This document shows positions 8,919 through 10,048 of a stretch of 10,048 nt of DNA, piece by piece. Within the stretch, counting starts at the first letter, position 1. Every line of letters starts with the position of its first letter. The translations under genes were made by a program, and so were the position numbers. Source of the DNA: Rudanella sp. (lineage in GTDB: Bacteria > Bacteroidota > Bacteroidia > Cytophagales > Spirosomataceae); NCBI GenBank assembly GCA_026785985.1, contig JAJAYX010000749.1, positions 1 to 10,048 of the forward strand, in the 5' to 3' direction. The notes beneath the pieces were generated by a model. It was given only the letters and a program-made list of their open reading frames with translations. It did not search any database and was not told where the DNA came from.

Positions 8919-8967
8919 GCGTGGTTTTTCGTTAGTTACGAAACACACGTTCTCTCTTTCGGTGGTT

Positions 8968-10048
8968 ATGCGCGTTCTTACCTTGTTGGTGGTGGGGTTG
9001 ATAAGTGTTGGTAAACTTGTGGCCCAGACTCCTACCCCTTTACATCCCAAAAATCAGGTTTCATTTTCCTGCAATTACACCGGCCAAAAAAGTCCGATGG
9101 TTACTTGCAACAATGTGGCCTCCCCGTCGAATGGCCATGCCGAGCGGGTGGTAGACCGAATTCTGAAACCCATTGGCCTGTTGCGCAACTTCAACGTGAT
9201 GGAGTGTCCCGACACGCGCAACTGCTTTGCCACGGTGGTGCAGGGACAACGGTTCATTATTTACGACGGGGCTTTTATGCAACGCATTGAAGAAGAAACC
9301 GAAACTGACTGGTCGGCCATCAGTATCATGGCTCACGAAATTGGGCATCATTTGCAGGGTCATACCATCGACGGAAAAGGTGCCCGACCTCAGAAGGAGA
9401 TCGAAGCCGACAAGTTTTCTGGCTTTGTGTTGCACCAGTTAGGAGCCTCGCTCGAGGAATCGTTTGCCGCCATTCGTGCCCTGGGCAGCGAACACCCAAC
9501 GTCCACGCACCCTGCCCGGGCCGATCGGCTGGATGCCATCAAAAAAGGCTGGCTGGAAGCCGACGAAATTTATCCGCGTTCGGAATCAGCGCGGACAAAT
9601 GCGCCTATTGCCTCGAAACCAGTGGTTCAGCGTCCGGTAGCAACCCGACCCGCCACAGCCCCGCCAACCGTGACTCGCAACCCCGAAGCCGCTTCAGCAG
9701 CGACTGCTACCCGCCCCACGCGCCCCGTTGCCAGCAAACCCGCCGTGATTGCCGCGAACCGATTTAGCTGTGTATCAGGCAATTGCTCTGACGGGCACGG
9801 CACTTATGTTACCCCCAACCGTGAACGCTATGTGGGTGAGTTTGTCGATGGCGACAAGCACGGACAGGGTATTCAGTATTATGCCGATGGCAAAATGAAG
9901 TATAAAGGAGCCTTTGGCGACAACGAACGGGCGGGATTCGGCACCTATTATTTCAGAAACGGAGACCGCTACGTAGGGCAGTTTGCCGAGAATGCTCCGA
10001 ATGGCAAAGGAGTTTATTATTTCTCGGATGGGAACCGGTTTTTGGGAC
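8968..10048 (+). CDS. Exported M48-like zinc metallopeptidase with MORN repeats, C-terminus cut off
   Basis: The reading frame is open from the ATG at 8968 to the window end (360 codons). A signal peptide, MRVLTLLVVGLISVGKLVAQ, is followed by a compact peptidase domain (about 30-200). The zinc site is HEIGHH at 123-128 (His123, Glu124, His127) with Glu144 of EIEADKF as the likely third ligand; SEHPTSTHPARADRLDAI (174-191) fits the C-terminal motif of M48-type peptidases. Cysteines at 35, 47, 80 and 86 could form disulfides outside the cytoplasm. A low-complexity linker rich in Pro, Ala, Thr and Arg (about 210-262) leads to CVSGNCSDGHGTY and then MORN repeats (RYVGEFVDGDKHGQG, KYKGAFGDNERAGFG, RYVGQFAENAPNGKG), with the next repeat starting at the edge. 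MORN repeats usually mediate membrane lipid or protein contact. It is 49 bases after the Asp-box gene and probably in the same transcript. Its substrate is unknown. Confidence 0.9.
   Translation, partial: MRVLTLLVVGLISVGKLVAQTPTPLHPKNQVSFSCNYTGQKSPMVTCNNVASPSNGHAERVVDRILKPIGLLRNFNVMECPDTRNCFATVVQGQRFIIYDGAFMQRIEEETETDWSAISIMAHEIGHHLQGHTIDGKGARPQKEIEADKFSGFVLHQLGASLEESFAAIRALGSEHPTSTHPARADRLDAIKKGWLEADEIYPRSESARTNAPIASKPVVQRPVATRPATAPPTVTRNPEAASAATATRPTRPVASKPAVIAANRFSCVSGNCSDGHGTYVTPNRERYVGEFVDGDKHGQGIQYYADGKMKYKGAFGDNERAGFGTYYFRNGDRYVGQFAENAPNGKGVYYFSDGNRFLG

Noticed and set aside
8927..8943. Hairpin TTTCGT/ACGAAA between the Asp-box gene and the peptidase gene as a terminator
   Set aside because: The stem is only 6 bp and AT-rich, and no T run follows, so it is unlikely to stop transcription.

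Overview
The window most likely comes from the chromosome of a Bacteroidota bacterium of the Spirosoma/Cytophagaceae type. This is inferred from three things: protein styles (OxyR next to a bacterial KatG, a small ECF sigma factor followed by a membrane protein, a secreted M48 peptidase with MORN repeats), promoters that fit the Bacteroidota pattern TTG-N19-TAnnTTTG rather than -35/-10 boxes, and the lack of clear Shine-Dalgarno sequences before starts. No rRNA, tRNA, CRISPR array, insertion sequence or phage gene was seen. No noncoding stretch exceeds about 230 bases.

Layout. (1) 1-146, minus: the first 48 codons of an AAA/SMC-type ATPase that runs off the left edge. 147-377 is noncoding and holds a perfect 12-bp hairpin and the katG terminator. 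(2) 378-3697: an oxidative-stress pair, catalase-peroxidase katG (minus) and its probable regulator oxyR (plus), diverging from a 143-bp region with back-to-back promoters that share a GTTATAC box. (3) 3882-4280: an orphan single-domain response regulator. (4) 4265-5578, minus: bioF-like 8-amino-7-oxononanoate synthase, then a very small disrupted gene 7 bases downstream whose tail overlaps the end of the response regulator. (5) 5652-6044: the fluoride channel gene crcB, divergent from bioF. (6) 6140-6616: a small acidic exported protein of unknown function, closed by a strong intrinsic terminator. (7) 6742-10048 (edge): ECF sigma factor, four-helix membrane protein, exported Asp-box (BNR/YCF48-like) propeller protein, and an exported M48-type zinc metallopeptidase with a Pro/Ala/Thr-rich linker and C-terminal MORN repeats, cut by the right edge. 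All four lie on the plus strand with gaps of 13, 49 and 49 bases and no visible terminator, so they may be one transcript.

Working together: OxyR carries both redox cysteines at E. coli numbering and almost certainly controls katG. The sigma factor and the membrane protein probably form a regulatory pair; the two exported proteins downstream could be co-transcribed cargo, but this is inference. Most of the window is ordinary housekeeping and stress biology. The places most worth a second look are the disrupted gene after bioF, the M48-MORN protein with its neighbours, the mirrored katG/oxyR promoters and the unexplained hairpin at 226-256.
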